DNA from: an uncultured Sphingomonadaceae bacterium
GTDB taxonomy: Bacteria > Pseudomonadota > Alphaproteobacteria > Sphingomonadales > Sphingomonadaceae
NCBI GenBank assembly: GCA_947488845.1
Contig: CANLBM010000007.1
Span: 62,001-126,000, forward strand
Length of the DNA: 64,000 nt
Reading direction: 5' to 3'
The notes under the pieces were generated by a model. It saw only the letters and a list, made by a program, of their open reading frames with translations. It had not been told where the DNA came from and made no database searches. Shown here piece by piece: positions 53,362 to 61,819 of this stretch; the first letter of the stretch is position 1; the number at the start of each line of letters is the position of its first letter. The position numbers were made by a program, and so were the translations under genes.

Positions 53362-54060
53362 TTGCTAGACCAACTTTCTCTCGGAGCGACAACCGGCAGT
53401 TTCTCTCCCTTCATGCTGTTTCTGGAAGCCGATATCGTCGTCAAGACGGTGATGATCGGGCTGCTGCTGGCCAGTATCTGGACATGGACGATCATCGTCA
53501 GCTTTGGCATGAACATCGCGCAGATCACGCGCAAATCCGACCGGTTCGAGCGGGCGTTTTCCAAGACCGAGAATATCGACAAGTTTTTCGATGAACATGG
53601 CCAGTCCAGCCTGCCCAGCGCCAGGGTACTGGCCGCCGGAGTCAAGGAATGGCGCCGCTCGACCGCCAAGGGCCCCGTCGACCGCGAGGGCACCCGCCAA
53701 CGGCTGGCATCAACAATGAACTCGACCATTGCCCATGAAGTGGACCGCATCGCCGACCGGCTCAACTTCCTCGCAACCGTCGGCAGCGTCGCCCCGTTTG
53801 TCGGTCTGTTTGGTACGGTATGGGGTATCATGCGCAGCTTCTCGGCGATTGCCGCAGAACAGAACAGCTCGCTCGCGGTGGTCGCGCCCGGCATTGCCGA
53901 GGCCTTGTTCGCGACGGCAATCGGCCTGTTTGCTGCTATTCCTGCCGTGATCGCCTATAACCGTTTTTCCCACCGGCTGAACAAGCTTGAAGCGCGGATG
54001 GGCCGCTTTGCCGACAGTTTCCACGCAACGCTCAGCCGCGAACTGGAGATCGGGAACTAA
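53362..54060 (+). CDS. tolQ: TolQ
   Basis: A 232-residue inner-membrane protein with TTG start (GAAGGA nine bases upstream). Three membrane helices: about 20-45 (ADIVVKTVMIGLLLASIWTW), about 140-160 and about 170-195. LNFLATVGSVAPFVGLFGTV and AEALFATAIGLFAAIPAVIA are typical of the TolQ/ExbB/MotA family. With TolR it forms the proton channel that powers TolA. tolR starts two bases after its stop. Confidence 0.95.
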   Translation: MLDQLSLGATTGSFSPFMLFLEADIVVKTVMIGLLLASIWTWTIIVSFGMNIAQITRKSDRFERAFSKTENIDKFFDEHGQSSLPSARVLAAGVKEWRRSTAKGPVDREGTRQRLASTMNSTIAHEVDRIADRLNFLATVGSVAPFVGLFGTVWGIMRSFSAIAAEQNSSLAVVAPGIAEALFATAIGLFAAIPAVIAYNRFSHRLNKLEARMGRFADSFHATLSRELEIGN

Positions 54061-54062
54061 GT

Positions 54063-54515
54063 ATGGGCATGAATATGGGATCCGGAATAGGCAGGCGCGG
54101 CGGCAGCCGGGGCCGTGCACCAATGGCCGAAATCAACGTCACGCCGTTCGTGGACGTGATGCTGGTGCTGTTGATCATCTTCATGGTGACGGCACCGCTG
54201 CTGGTCACCGGCGTGCCCGTCGACCTGCCGGAAAGCCGCGCCAATGCGCTCGAACAGGAGCAGGAACCGGTCCAGATTTCAATCGATACCGAGGGCCGCG
54301 TCTTTGTCGATGACGAAGAACTCAGCCGGGGCGCTCTCGAGAGCAGATTGCGGGACATTGCCGCCGACCAGGACCCGGAAGACCCGCGCCAGATCATGCT
54401 GCGCGGTGACAAGACGCTCGACTATGGCCTGATCATGGGCGTGATGGGCGAACTGAACCGCGCCGGACTGAACCGGGTTTCGCTGGTCACTACAGGTTCA
54501 TCTGAGACTCAATAA
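54063..54515 (+). CDS. tolR: TolR
   Basis: A 150-residue protein. One N-terminal helix contains the proton-carrying Asp in MAEINVTPFVDVMLVLLIIF (about 21-40). The periplasmic domain follows (VQISIDTEGRVFVDDEELSR, MLRGDKTLDYGLIMGVMGEL). It works with TolQ. The start follows tolQ by two bases; tolA follows after 15. Length is normal. Confidence 0.95.
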   Translation: MGMNMGSGIGRRGGSRGRAPMAEINVTPFVDVMLVLLIIFMVTAPLLVTGVPVDLPESRANALEQEQEPVQISIDTEGRVFVDDEELSRGALESRLRDIAADQDPEDPRQIMLRGDKTLDYGLIMGVMGELNRAGLNRVSLVTTGSSETQ

Positions 54516-54530
54516 TGGTCATCGGCTGAT

Positions 54531-55361
54531 ATGGAAAAAGCTGAAAAAATTGGCTTGGGAATAGCAGCTGCAGGGCATGTGGCGCTGTTTGGCGTGCTGT
54601 CGCTGAGCGTCCTCAGCTCGACCAATGACGCGTTTCGCAACAAGCCGATCGAGGTGATGATTGCCGATGAGGTCGGCCTTGTAAGCGCCGCTCCCGATCC
54701 CGCAAAAGTCACTCCGGCGACCAGCGTGGCGCCCGAACTCGGCGCACCCGAAGAGAGCAGCTTTGTGACGCCGGAACCGTTGCCGGAACCGCCAAAAGCC
54801 GAAGCCCGGCCGAAACCGGCACAAGCCCCCACATCCCGCGAGCCACGCCGACGCCCCGACAAACCGTCCAGCAGCACCGCCAGGTCCGATCCCAAACCTG
54901 CGGTGAAACCAGCCGCGAAGCCGGCTCCCAAGGCCGAACCGAAGCCCGAGGCCAAGCCACGGGGATCGCGACTGGGGGATGATTTCCTTAAAGGGGTGAC
55001 CGACGCTTCCTCTGTCAGCCGCAACCAGAATATTGCGGCGGAAAAAGCCTCGCCCGCTGCGGTCGCCTCGTTGGAGCGCGAGCTGTATCGGCTGATCAAG
55101 CAGAAATGGCGTCCTCCGTCGGGTGCGGATGCCGAACTGTTGCGCACCAAGGTTACCGCGCGGCTGGACAGCAATGGCCGGATCGTCGGCACGCCGACCG
55201 CGACCACCACCGGCATCACCCCGAGCAACCGGTCGCAGGTCGACATCCATCAGGAACGGGCCATTGCCGCGGTCCAGCTTGCTGCGCCGTTCACGACATT
55301 CCCGGAAAAATATTATGACGAATGGAAGGTTATCGAACCTGTCCTCTATCTTGGCGTCTAG
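54531..55361 (+). CDS. tolA: TolA / TonB-type energy transducer
   Basis: A 276-residue protein with one N-terminal membrane helix (about 8-27, LGIAAAGHVALFGVLSLSVL), a Pro/Ala/Lys/Glu-rich periplasmic linker (about 70-160), and a C-terminal TolA/TonB domain (about 180-276; LYRLIKQKWRPPSGADAEL). The linker is shorter than the E. coli helix and Pro-rich like TonB. Place between tolR and tolB assigns it to TolA. It carries energy to Pal and TolB at the outer membrane. Confidence 0.88.
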   Translation: MEKAEKIGLGIAAAGHVALFGVLSLSVLSSTNDAFRNKPIEVMIADEVGLVSAAPDPAKVTPATSVAPELGAPEESSFVTPEPLPEPPKAEARPKPAQAPTSREPRRRPDKPSSSTARSDPKPAVKPAAKPAPKAEPKPEAKPRGSRLGDDFLKGVTDASSVSRNQNIAAEKASPAAVASLERELYRLIKQKWRPPSGADAELLRTKVTARLDSNGRIVGTPTATTTGITPSNRSQVDIHQERAIAAVQLAAPFTTFPEKYYDEWKVIEPVLYLGV

Positions 55362-55371
55362 GAGACCATAT

Positions 55372-56712
55372 ATGCAATCGCCCGCCCCCTTTATCCGATC
55401 ATTGATCCTTGCTGTCATCGCCAGCGTCGGACTCACGGCAACCGCGCACGCCCAATTGACGGTCGACGTCGACAATAGCGGAGCAGAAGAGCTGGTGATC
55501 GCGGTGCCCGGCCTGCCGACACAGCAGAATGTCGACACCCCGGCGGGCAACACCACCGAATTGGGCGGGAAGATCAGCGATGTTATCGTCACCGACCTGC
55601 GATCCAGCGGATTGTTCAAGCCGGTGGGACGCAATCAGGTACGCGGGATCAGCTTTTCCGAAGTGACCGCGCCGCAATTCCCCTATTGGAGCGGCACCAA
55701 TGCCTCGGCACTGATCCAGGGTTTCGTCAAAGCGAATCCCGACGGCAAATTGACCGTCGGCTGCTATCTCTATGATGTCGCGCTGGAAACCGAACTCACC
55801 CGCCAGGGTTTTGTCGTCGAACCGCGCGACTGGCGGCGGGCCGCGCATAAATGCGCCGACGCCATCTATTCCCGGCTGAGCGGTGAATCGCCGTTTTTCG
55901 ACAGTCGTATCGCCTATATCGCCGAAACCGGCCCCAAGGGTAACCGGGTCAAGCGGCTGGCGATCATGGATAGCGACGGCGCCAATCACCGGTTCATCAC
56001 CAACGGTCAGGCCACCGCGCTGACACCGCGCTTTTCTCCCGACTACAAGAGCATCGTCTATCTGAGCTTTCTCGACGGCAATCCGCGCATCTACATCTAC
56101 GATATCGGGACCGGCCAACAGCGGCTGATCACCCAGAGCACCAATCCCACCTTCGCACCGCGCTGGTCGCCGGATGGCAAATGGATCCTCTATTCGATGG
56201 CGATTGCCGGCAATACCGACATTTACAAGGTGTCGGCCGCAGGCGGCGGCAATCCGCAACGCCTCACCTTCTCTCCCGGCATCGATATCGGCGGCAGCTT
56301 CTCGCCCGACGGTGGACGGATTGTCTTCGAAAGCGACCGTTCGGGCAGCCAGCAGCTTTATGTGATGGATTCAAATGGCGGCAATGAACGGCGGATCAGC
56401 TTTGGCGGGGGTCGCTTTGCGACACCGGAATGGAGCCCGCGCGGTGACCTGATCGCCTTCACCAAAATGGCCGGCAATTTTCGTATCGGCGTCATGACGC
56501 CAAGCGGCGGCGGCGAGCGGCTGCTGACCAACAGCTGGCAGGACGAAGCGCCGACATGGGCGCCCAATGGTCGCGTCATCCAGTTCTTCCGGACGACAAG
56601 GGGAAATGGCACCACCGGAATCTGGCAGGTCGACCTGACGGGTCGCAACGAACGACAGCTGCCGACACCGGTCAATGGCTCCGATCCGGCATGGGGTCCC
56701 TTGCTGCCATAA
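55372..56712 (+). CDS. tolB: TolB
   Basis: A 446-residue periplasmic protein. ATG 55372 follows TAGGAGACC; the frame upstream is open but lies inside tolA. The signal peptide (1-28) ends AHAQ. The N-terminal domain (about 30-165) is followed by a six-bladed beta-propeller with repeats such as NPTFAPRWSPDGKWILY, IGGSFSPDGGRIVFESDRSG and ATPEWSPRGDLIAF. The propeller binds Pal. Co-transcribed with tolQRA; pal follows after 69 bp. Confidence 0.95.
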   Translation: MQSPAPFIRSLILAVIASVGLTATAHAQLTVDVDNSGAEELVIAVPGLPTQQNVDTPAGNTTELGGKISDVIVTDLRSSGLFKPVGRNQVRGISFSEVTAPQFPYWSGTNASALIQGFVKANPDGKLTVGCYLYDVALETELTRQGFVVEPRDWRRAAHKCADAIYSRLSGESPFFDSRIAYIAETGPKGNRVKRLAIMDSDGANHRFITNGQATALTPRFSPDYKSIVYLSFLDGNPRIYIYDIGTGQQRLITQSTNPTFAPRWSPDGKWILYSMAIAGNTDIYKVSAAGGGNPQRLTFSPGIDIGGSFSPDGGRIVFESDRSGSQQLYVMDSNGGNERRISFGGGRFATPEWSPRGDLIAFTKMAGNFRIGVMTPSGGGERLLTNSWQDEAPTWAPNGRVIQFFRTTRGNGTTGIWQVDLTGRNERQLPTPVNGSDPAWGPLLP

Positions 56713-56781
56713 ATTACCAACGCGACAAGCCTTTGGAAAAAGGCTATATATAGTCGACGGGCTAACTCAAATAGGAGCAAT

Positions 56782-57294
56782 ATGATGATAAAATATGCGA
56801 CCCCCCTCCTGATTACCGCCAGCCTCGTAGTGGCCGGTTGTTCAAAGAAGCCACCGGAAGAACTGCCGCCAGCACCAATTGGTACGGCACCGACCCCTGC
56901 ACCGACCGGACCTGCCGGTCCGGGCTATGCACCCGGTTCACAGGGCGATTTTCTCGCCAACACAATGTCCGACAAGATATTGTTTGATACCGATCGCTTC
57001 AATGTCGATTCCCAGGATCAACTGATATTGCAAAGCCAGGCGCAATGGCTGGCTCAAAATCCCAATGCGCGGATCACCATCGAAGGCCATGCCGACGAAC
57101 GCGGCACCCGCGACTATAATCTGGCGCTCGGCGAACGCCGTGCCAATGCTGCGAAAAATTACCTCGCATCTCTGGGGGTCAGCCCGGCGCGGATGACCAC
57201 GGTCAGCTATGGCAAGGAACGCCCCGACGCGCTTGGTTCCAACGAAAGCGCCTGGGCACAGAACCGCCGCGCGGTCAGCGTCGTCGTCCGTTAA
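56782..57294 (+). CDS. pal: Peptidoglycan-associated lipoprotein Pal
   Basis: A 170-residue lipoprotein. The signal peptide ends VVAGC (Cys20). After a Pro-rich linker (about 25-55) comes the OmpA-type domain with ILFDTDRFNVDSQ, IEGHADERGTRDYNLALGERR (given as IEGHADERGT and NLALGERR) and the Asp and Arg that bind diaminopimelate. It ties the outer membrane to peptidoglycan and is the target of TolB. TAGGAGC lies before the ATG pair. It ends the cluster at a strong terminator. Confidence 0.95.
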   Translation: MMIKYATPLLITASLVVAGCSKKPPEELPPAPIGTAPTPAPTGPAGPGYAPGSQGDFLANTMSDKILFDTDRFNVDSQDQLILQSQAQWLAQNPNARITIEGHADERGTRDYNLALGERRANAAKNYLASLGVSPARMTTVSYGKERPDALGSNESAWAQNRRAVSVVVR

Positions 57295-57314
57295 TTCGTT
57301 CTGAAATGACACAT

Positions 57315-57356
57315 AAAAAAGGGCCGCTACCTCTGCAGGTAGCGGCCCTTTTTTTG
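57315..57356. terminator. Bidirectional terminator after pal
   Basis: GGGCCGCTACCT and AGGTAGCGGCCC pair perfectly (12 bp) around CTGC... with A- and T-runs on both sides. It serves pal and the small gene at 57372. Confidence 0.9.
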
Positions 57357-57371
57357 TCCGGAAAAATCCGA

Positions 57372-57668
57372 TTATTTCTTGGTGCCGGTCATTGCCATTT
57401 CACCAAAAGCGCCCGCTTTGACCGAACCGACGAGTTCGCCATCGGTGATCACTGCATCGCCTTCGAGCTTCATTGGCATGGGAACGGTCATGTTCATTTC
57501 CCAGGTAATGTGATTGCCGTCGACCTTGCCGTTTTCGACATCCATCGATCCCATTGCGCCGGCATTGTTGCCGGTGAACGTGTCACCGTCGGTTACGATG
57601 GTGAATTCCGAAGTCTGGTCTCCCATCGGGGATTTCGTCACACAAGCATAAGTTCCATCAATAGACAT
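57372..57668 (-). CDS. Small beta-rich protein of unknown function
   Basis: A 98-residue protein with AAAAGGAGA as a strong ribosome site before ATG 57668. No signal peptide. The sequence is rich in Gly, Thr, Met and Asp and alternates short strands (GTYACVTKSPMGDQTSEFTI, FTGNNAGAMGSMDVENGKV, ITWEMNMTVPMPMKLEGDA), which suggests a small beta-barrel, possibly calycin-like and ligand-binding. No family name can be given. It ends at the shared pal terminator and lies 48 bp after the M16 protease gene in the same direction; it precedes neither in an operon with certainty. Confidence 0.72.
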   Translation of the reverse strand: MSIDGTYACVTKSPMGDQTSEFTIVTDGDTFTGNNAGAMGSMDVENGKVDGNHITWEMNMTVPMPMKLEGDAVITDGELVGSVKAGAFGEMAMTGTKK

Positions 57669-57716
57669 TCCATTCTCCTTTTAATGTCAAAGCCCTGATC
57701 CGGCTTCGGTTAGCGG

Positions 57717-60629
57717 TTACTCGTCGCCATCTGCCGAATCGTTCGAACTGCTCTCACTATTAACAGCAGTGTCACTAGCTTCATAGCCGCGATATTCGAT
57801 CGGCATGTCGAGCGCTTCCAACTGTGTCTTGATCTTGTCGACATCGCCGACGATGACCCAGGTGAATTTGTCCGGGTCGACCGCTTCGGCCATCGCCTTG
57901 TTCAAATCTTCTGTGGTCAGAGCCTTATATTTGTCCGCGACGGTTTCGGCATAGTTGGAGGGCCGTCCCAGCATCACGTCGCCCTGCATCTGCGACAATA
58001 TGCTCGGGCTCCGCTCGAACTGGCCGGGCAATTCCCGGACATTGCCGTTGACCGTGCGCTCCAGCTCTGCTGCCGTCACACCCTTGTCCCCCAGGAAGCT
58101 GCGGACCTGCGCGTCAATCGCGGCAACGGCTGGGCCGGTCTGGTTGGTCTGGACCGGCGCGCGCATCGTGTAGAATACCCGGTCTTCGCCGCGCACGACG
58201 CTGTTGCGCGTGCCGTAGCTCCAGCCCTTGGTTTCGCGCAGATCCATGTTGATCCGCGAAAGGAAGTTGCCGCCCAATATTTCGTTGGCTGCGTTGAGCG
58301 TCAGCAAATCGTCCGAACCCCTGTACGGGAGCACCTGCCCGGCCAGGATCATCGATTGCGGTGAATTGGGACGGTGAACGACGACGATCCTGCCCTCTCT
58401 GTCCGGAATGACGGCATCGAAATTTTTCGCCGGAGCGGCCTTGCCCTCGCCCTTCCACTTGCCGAAGCGCATCTCGAGCTTGTCGACCAGCTGCTGCTTG
58501 TCAATCTTGCCCGCTGCAAAGATGGTTGCCTTCGCCGGATGCATCCATTTCTGATGGAAGGCCGACAGATCATCGCGGGTGATCGACGAGACGGTTTCCT
58601 TGGTGCCGTTGCCGGACAGGCCGCGGCCATAAGGATGTTCGGCACCGAAGATCAGTGGCGGCAGCGTGTTGCTGGCGATGCTCAGGGGATCGCTTTCCTC
58701 GCGGTCGATCGCGGTCAGCTGCCGAACCCGGATGCGTTCGATATCATCGGCGTTGAACGCCGGATTTTTGACAATGTCCGCCATCAGGTCGAGCGAAGCG
58801 TCGAGATTGGGATTGACCGCGCTGAGGTCGACATCGGTGCGGTCGCGACCACCGCCGATGCTGATATTGGCGCCCAGCCGTTCCTGCTGTTCGGCAATTT
58901 CGACCGATGTCAGGCTGGTGGTACCTTCTTCCAGTATCGCGGTCACGAAATTCTGCAGCCCGAGCTTGTCGGAAGAATCGGCACTGGCGCCGGCGTTGAA
59001 GGACAGGGTCACACGGGTCATCGGCACCGCGTCACGATGGGCAAAATAGACCTTGATGCCGTTCGACAGGGTCGCGGTCTCGACATCGGGGAAATCGACG
59101 TTGGGAATGTCGCCCACTGGCGGCAATTGCGACCGGTCCGGAGCCATCACTGTCCCGGCCTCGCCATTCTGCATATAAAATGCAGGAGCGGTCAGAACGC
59201 CGGTCCGCTCGCCGATGCCGGCACCGACTTCCTGATATTCCTCCCGCTCGCCCGGGACCACCGTGATGCCAAGCACCGGCCGGGTCAGCCATTTCTGCAT
59301 CGCCGCCTTGACCGCTGCCGGTGTCGTCGATGCCAGTCGGCCGAGTTCCTTCTTATAATGTTCGGGGTCGTCCGAATAGAGCTCGCCCTGGGCCAGGGCC
59401 ACGGCCTTGCCGCTAAATCCGCCAACCTGTTCCAGACCGGCGATCCGCGCCGCGGCATCGCGCGTTGCGACCCGCTGCACTTCGTCCTGGGTCGGACCGT
59501 TGGCGATAAAGTCGGCGATGATTTCATCGAGCCGCTTGGCGACTGCGTCGGCGTCTTCACCCGGCTTCACGTCAGCGGTAATTTCCACCAGGCTGCCATG
59601 TACGAACGGAAGCACATAAGCGGTGACCGAGACCGCGTTTTTCTCTTCGCGCACCATGATATTGTCGAGCCGCGAACTGGCGAGACCGCCAAGCACGGTC
59701 ATGCCGACATCGAGCGGGGTATAGTCGGGATCGTTCAGACCCGGCACCACCCAGTTTCGATAGATGCGCGTGGTCGCGACCTTGTCCTTCATCACTTCGT
59801 AAATCGGGGCCTTCAGCGTCGGCAGTTCCGGGCTGAGCTCCGGAATGGGCTTGCCTTTCGGGATCGCGCCAAACCACTTCTGGACCTTTGCCTTTGCAGT
59901 AGCGGCATCAATGTCGCCGGCCAGCACGAGGATCGAATTGTTCGGCCCGTAATGATCGGTGAACCATTGCTTCATGTCGTCGAGCGACGCGGCTTCGAGA
60001 TCTTCCAGCGACCCGATCGTGTCATGCCCGTAGGGATGGTCGGCGGGAAACAGCAATTCGGTCTGGCGATAGCCGACCAGTCCATAGGGACGATTGTCGC
60101 CCTGGCGTTTTTCATTCGACACGACGCCGATCTGGTTGTCGAGCTTCTCCTGCGTCACCGCGCCAAGCAGATGGCCCATCCGGTCGCTTTCAAGAAACAG
60201 CGCGACGTCGAGCGCGGAGGTCGGGATGGTCTGGAAATAATTGGTCCGGTCGAGCCAGGTCGTGCCGTTGAGATCGGTCGCGCCTATCTGCCGCAGCGGT
60301 TCAAAAAAATCGCCCGGGGCATTTTCCGATCCGTTGAACATGATATGTTCGAACAAATGGGCATAGCCGGTCTTGCCCTCTGGCTCGTGAGCGGACCCGA
60401 CGCCATACCAGATCGATACCGCGACGACCGGAGCCTTGCGATCGGTATGAACAAGTACCTTCAGTCCGTTGTCGAGGGTGAATTCTTCATAGGGAATATC
60501 AACCGCATCTACCAGCTCGCTCACCGGTGCCGGCTTGGGCGCCTTGTGATGCTCTGCCAGCGCAGGAGCGGCTATCGTCAAGGCGGTGGTGGACAGAGCC
60601 AGTAACAGGGAGCGGGACAAACGGGACAT
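57717..60629 (-). CDS. Secreted two-domain M16 zinc peptidase
   Basis: A 970-residue protein from ATG 60629 (GAGGA nine bases upstream). Signal peptide 1-25 (ALAEH). The first M16 unit has the inverted zinc motif HLFEH (about 92-96, HxxEH) with the downstream Glu region (VVSNEKRQGDN). The second unit (about 530-950) lacks a HxxEH and should be the inactive partner half, as in pitrilysin. Both have the R/Y substrate motif region. It probably degrades peptides in the periplasm. The C-terminal tail is Ser/Asp-rich (SESSSNDSADGDE). A palindrome at 60665 lies upstream. Confidence 0.92.
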   Translation of the reverse strand: MSRLSRSLLLALSTTALTIAAPALAEHHKAPKPAPVSELVDAVDIPYEEFTLDNGLKVLVHTDRKAPVVAVSIWYGVGSAHEPEGKTGYAHLFEHIMFNGSENAPGDFFEPLRQIGATDLNGTTWLDRTNYFQTIPTSALDVALFLESDRMGHLLGAVTQEKLDNQIGVVSNEKRQGDNRPYGLVGYRQTELLFPADHPYGHDTIGSLEDLEAASLDDMKQWFTDHYGPNNSILVLAGDIDAATAKAKVQKWFGAIPKGKPIPELSPELPTLKAPIYEVMKDKVATTRIYRNWVVPGLNDPDYTPLDVGMTVLGGLASSRLDNIMVREEKNAVSVTAYVLPFVHGSLVEITADVKPGEDADAVAKRLDEIIADFIANGPTQDEVQRVATRDAAARIAGLEQVGGFSGKAVALAQGELYSDDPEHYKKELGRLASTTPAAVKAAMQKWLTRPVLGITVVPGEREEYQEVGAGIGERTGVLTAPAFYMQNGEAGTVMAPDRSQLPPVGDIPNVDFPDVETATLSNGIKVYFAHRDAVPMTRVTLSFNAGASADSSDKLGLQNFVTAILEEGTTSLTSVEIAEQQERLGANISIGGGRDRTDVDLSAVNPNLDASLDLMADIVKNPAFNADDIERIRVRQLTAIDREESDPLSIASNTLPPLIFGAEHPYGRGLSGNGTKETVSSITRDDLSAFHQKWMHPAKATIFAAGKIDKQQLVDKLEMRFGKWKGEGKAAPAKNFDAVIPDREGRIVVVHRPNSPQSMILAGQVLPYRGSDDLLTLNAANEILGGNFLSRINMDLRETKGWSYGTRNSVVRGEDRVFYTMRAPVQTNQTGPAVAAIDAQVRSFLGDKGVTAAELERTVNGNVRELPGQFERSPSILSQMQGDVMLGRPSNYAETVADKYKALTTEDLNKAMAEAVDPDKFTWVIVGDVDKIKTQLEALDMPIEYRGYEASDTAVNSESSSNDSADGDE

Positions 60630-60664
60630 CGGGATAATCCTCTTCAATCAAAATACAGATAATA

Positions 60665-60680
60665 TGACAATATATTGTCA
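60665..60680. promoter_or_regulatory. Palindrome TGACAATATATTGTCA upstream of the M16 gene
   Basis: A perfect 16-bp palindrome, 36-51 bases before the M16 start, in an AT-rich stretch where the promoter should be. Operator for an unidentified dimeric regulator is the likely meaning. Confidence 0.45.
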
Positions 60681-60749
60681 GACATGCCTGTAAATGGAGG
60701 TTCGCCGGCCATTGGCTTCGACGAACGACATACAGCCATCGACCAATGG

Positions 60750-61376
60750 CTATTTCGCTTTCCACCCCCAGAACAGATGACAGGGCAGGACGTTCCAGAA
60801 CGAATAGCCATTGTCGATATGGTCAAAATGCGGTTCCATGAAGGCACGCGCCTTTTTGACAAATTGATAGACCAGAAACGCGCCACCCGGTCGGAGCGCC
60901 GCATGGGTTTCGCTGGCAATTTTGGGGCCGAGCTGATCGGGCAATGTCGAGAATGGCAGGCCGGAAAGGACATAGTCGGCTTTTTCGTGACCAAGGTCTC
61001 GGATGATCTGCTGCACATCGGCAGCAGACCCGTGGATCGGGTAGAAACGGCTATCGTGAATGGTCTTGCCGAGATAATCGATGAAATCGGGATTCAGGTC
61101 GATCACGACAAGCATTGCACCGGGCTTCAGCCGTTCGAGCACGGGGCGGCAGAATGTGCCCACACCCGGGCCATATTCGACAAACAGATCGCACTCGTCC
61201 CATTTGACCGGTGCAAGCATCTTCTTGATCGTGACGTCCGACGACGGCATGATCGAACCGACCATTACCGGATGCTTCAGGAAACCCTTGAAGAATACAC
61301 CCCAGGGCCCGAGACGCCGCTCCACCCGCGACTTGATGCGGTCGATAAACTTCATTTTGGCGATACTATTAGTCAA
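60750..61376 (-). CDS. PmtA-like phospholipid N-methyltransferase family protein
   Basis: About 208 residues. TTG 61376 is the best start because GGAGGAC lies just before it; ATG 61355 is an alternative. FFKGFLKHPVMVGSIMPSS (about 28-46) is typical of bacterial PmtA-type enzymes (COG3963), and the SAM site is VEYGPGVGTF, followed by LVVIDLNPDF and VLSGLPFSTLP. Such enzymes methylate phosphatidylethanolamine to phosphatidylcholine, or are rRNA dimethyltransferase-like relatives. The substrate is inferred from the family. Confidence 0.8.
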   Translation of the reverse strand: MTNSIAKMKFIDRIKSRVERRLGPWGVFFKGFLKHPVMVGSIMPSSDVTIKKMLAPVKWDECDLFVEYGPGVGTFCRPVLERLKPGAMLVVIDLNPDFIDYLGKTIHDSRFYPIHGSAADVQQIIRDLGHEKADYVLSGLPFSTLPDQLGPKIASETHAALRPGGAFLVYQFVKKARAFMEPHFDHIDNGYSFWNVLPCHLFWGWKAK

Positions 61377-61481
61377 GTCAGTCCTCCGGTACCAGATCAA
61401 ACTGTCTTACTAGGGCGTTACAGCACCGGTGACAAATATAATACGGGTTGCCGGTTACAATTGACCGGCTAAAAGAGAGCG

Positions 61482-61802
61482 ATGCAGCTTCATCCAAAAG
61501 ACTCGATCGCGGTCATATTTTGCGCGCAACGCACCGGCATCGGTGACGAGGCTTATCAAAGCGCAGCGGCGGCAATGGGTGAACTGGCGGCACAGCAACC
61601 CGGCTATCTTGGAGAAGACCACGCACGGTCTGCGGATGGTCTGGGGATCACCGTCAGCTATTGGCGCGACGACGGTAGCGCGAAAGCATGGCGCGACCAC
61701 CCCGATCATATTGTCATCCGCGAGCGGGGTCGCGGTGAATGGTATAGCGAATATAGTCTTCATGTCGCCCGTATCGAACGAGCCTATGACTGGCAGAAAT
61801 AG
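61482..61802 (+). CDS. Antibiotic biosynthesis monooxygenase (ABM) domain protein
   Basis: A 106-residue ferredoxin-like-fold protein. IAVIFCAQRTGIGDEAYQ, MGELAAQQPGYLGEDHARS, ITVSYWRDDGSAKAWRDHPD and a final WYSEYSLHVARIER stretch fit the ABM family, some of whose members degrade heme or hydroxylate quinones. The HPDH stretch is typical of this subgroup. AAAAGAGAG precedes the ATG. The MFS transporter starts 17 bases downstream, so they are probably one transcript. Activity unknown. Confidence 0.85.
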   Translation: MQLHPKDSIAVIFCAQRTGIGDEAYQSAAAAMGELAAQQPGYLGEDHARSADGLGITVSYWRDDGSAKAWRDHPDHIVIRERGRGEWYSEYSLHVARIERAYDWQK

Positions 61803-61819
61803 CATGGCACAGGAAATCT

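Noticed and set aside
58374..60605. A 743-codon open frame on the plus strand
   Set aside because: Antisense to the M16 protease; no domain pattern.
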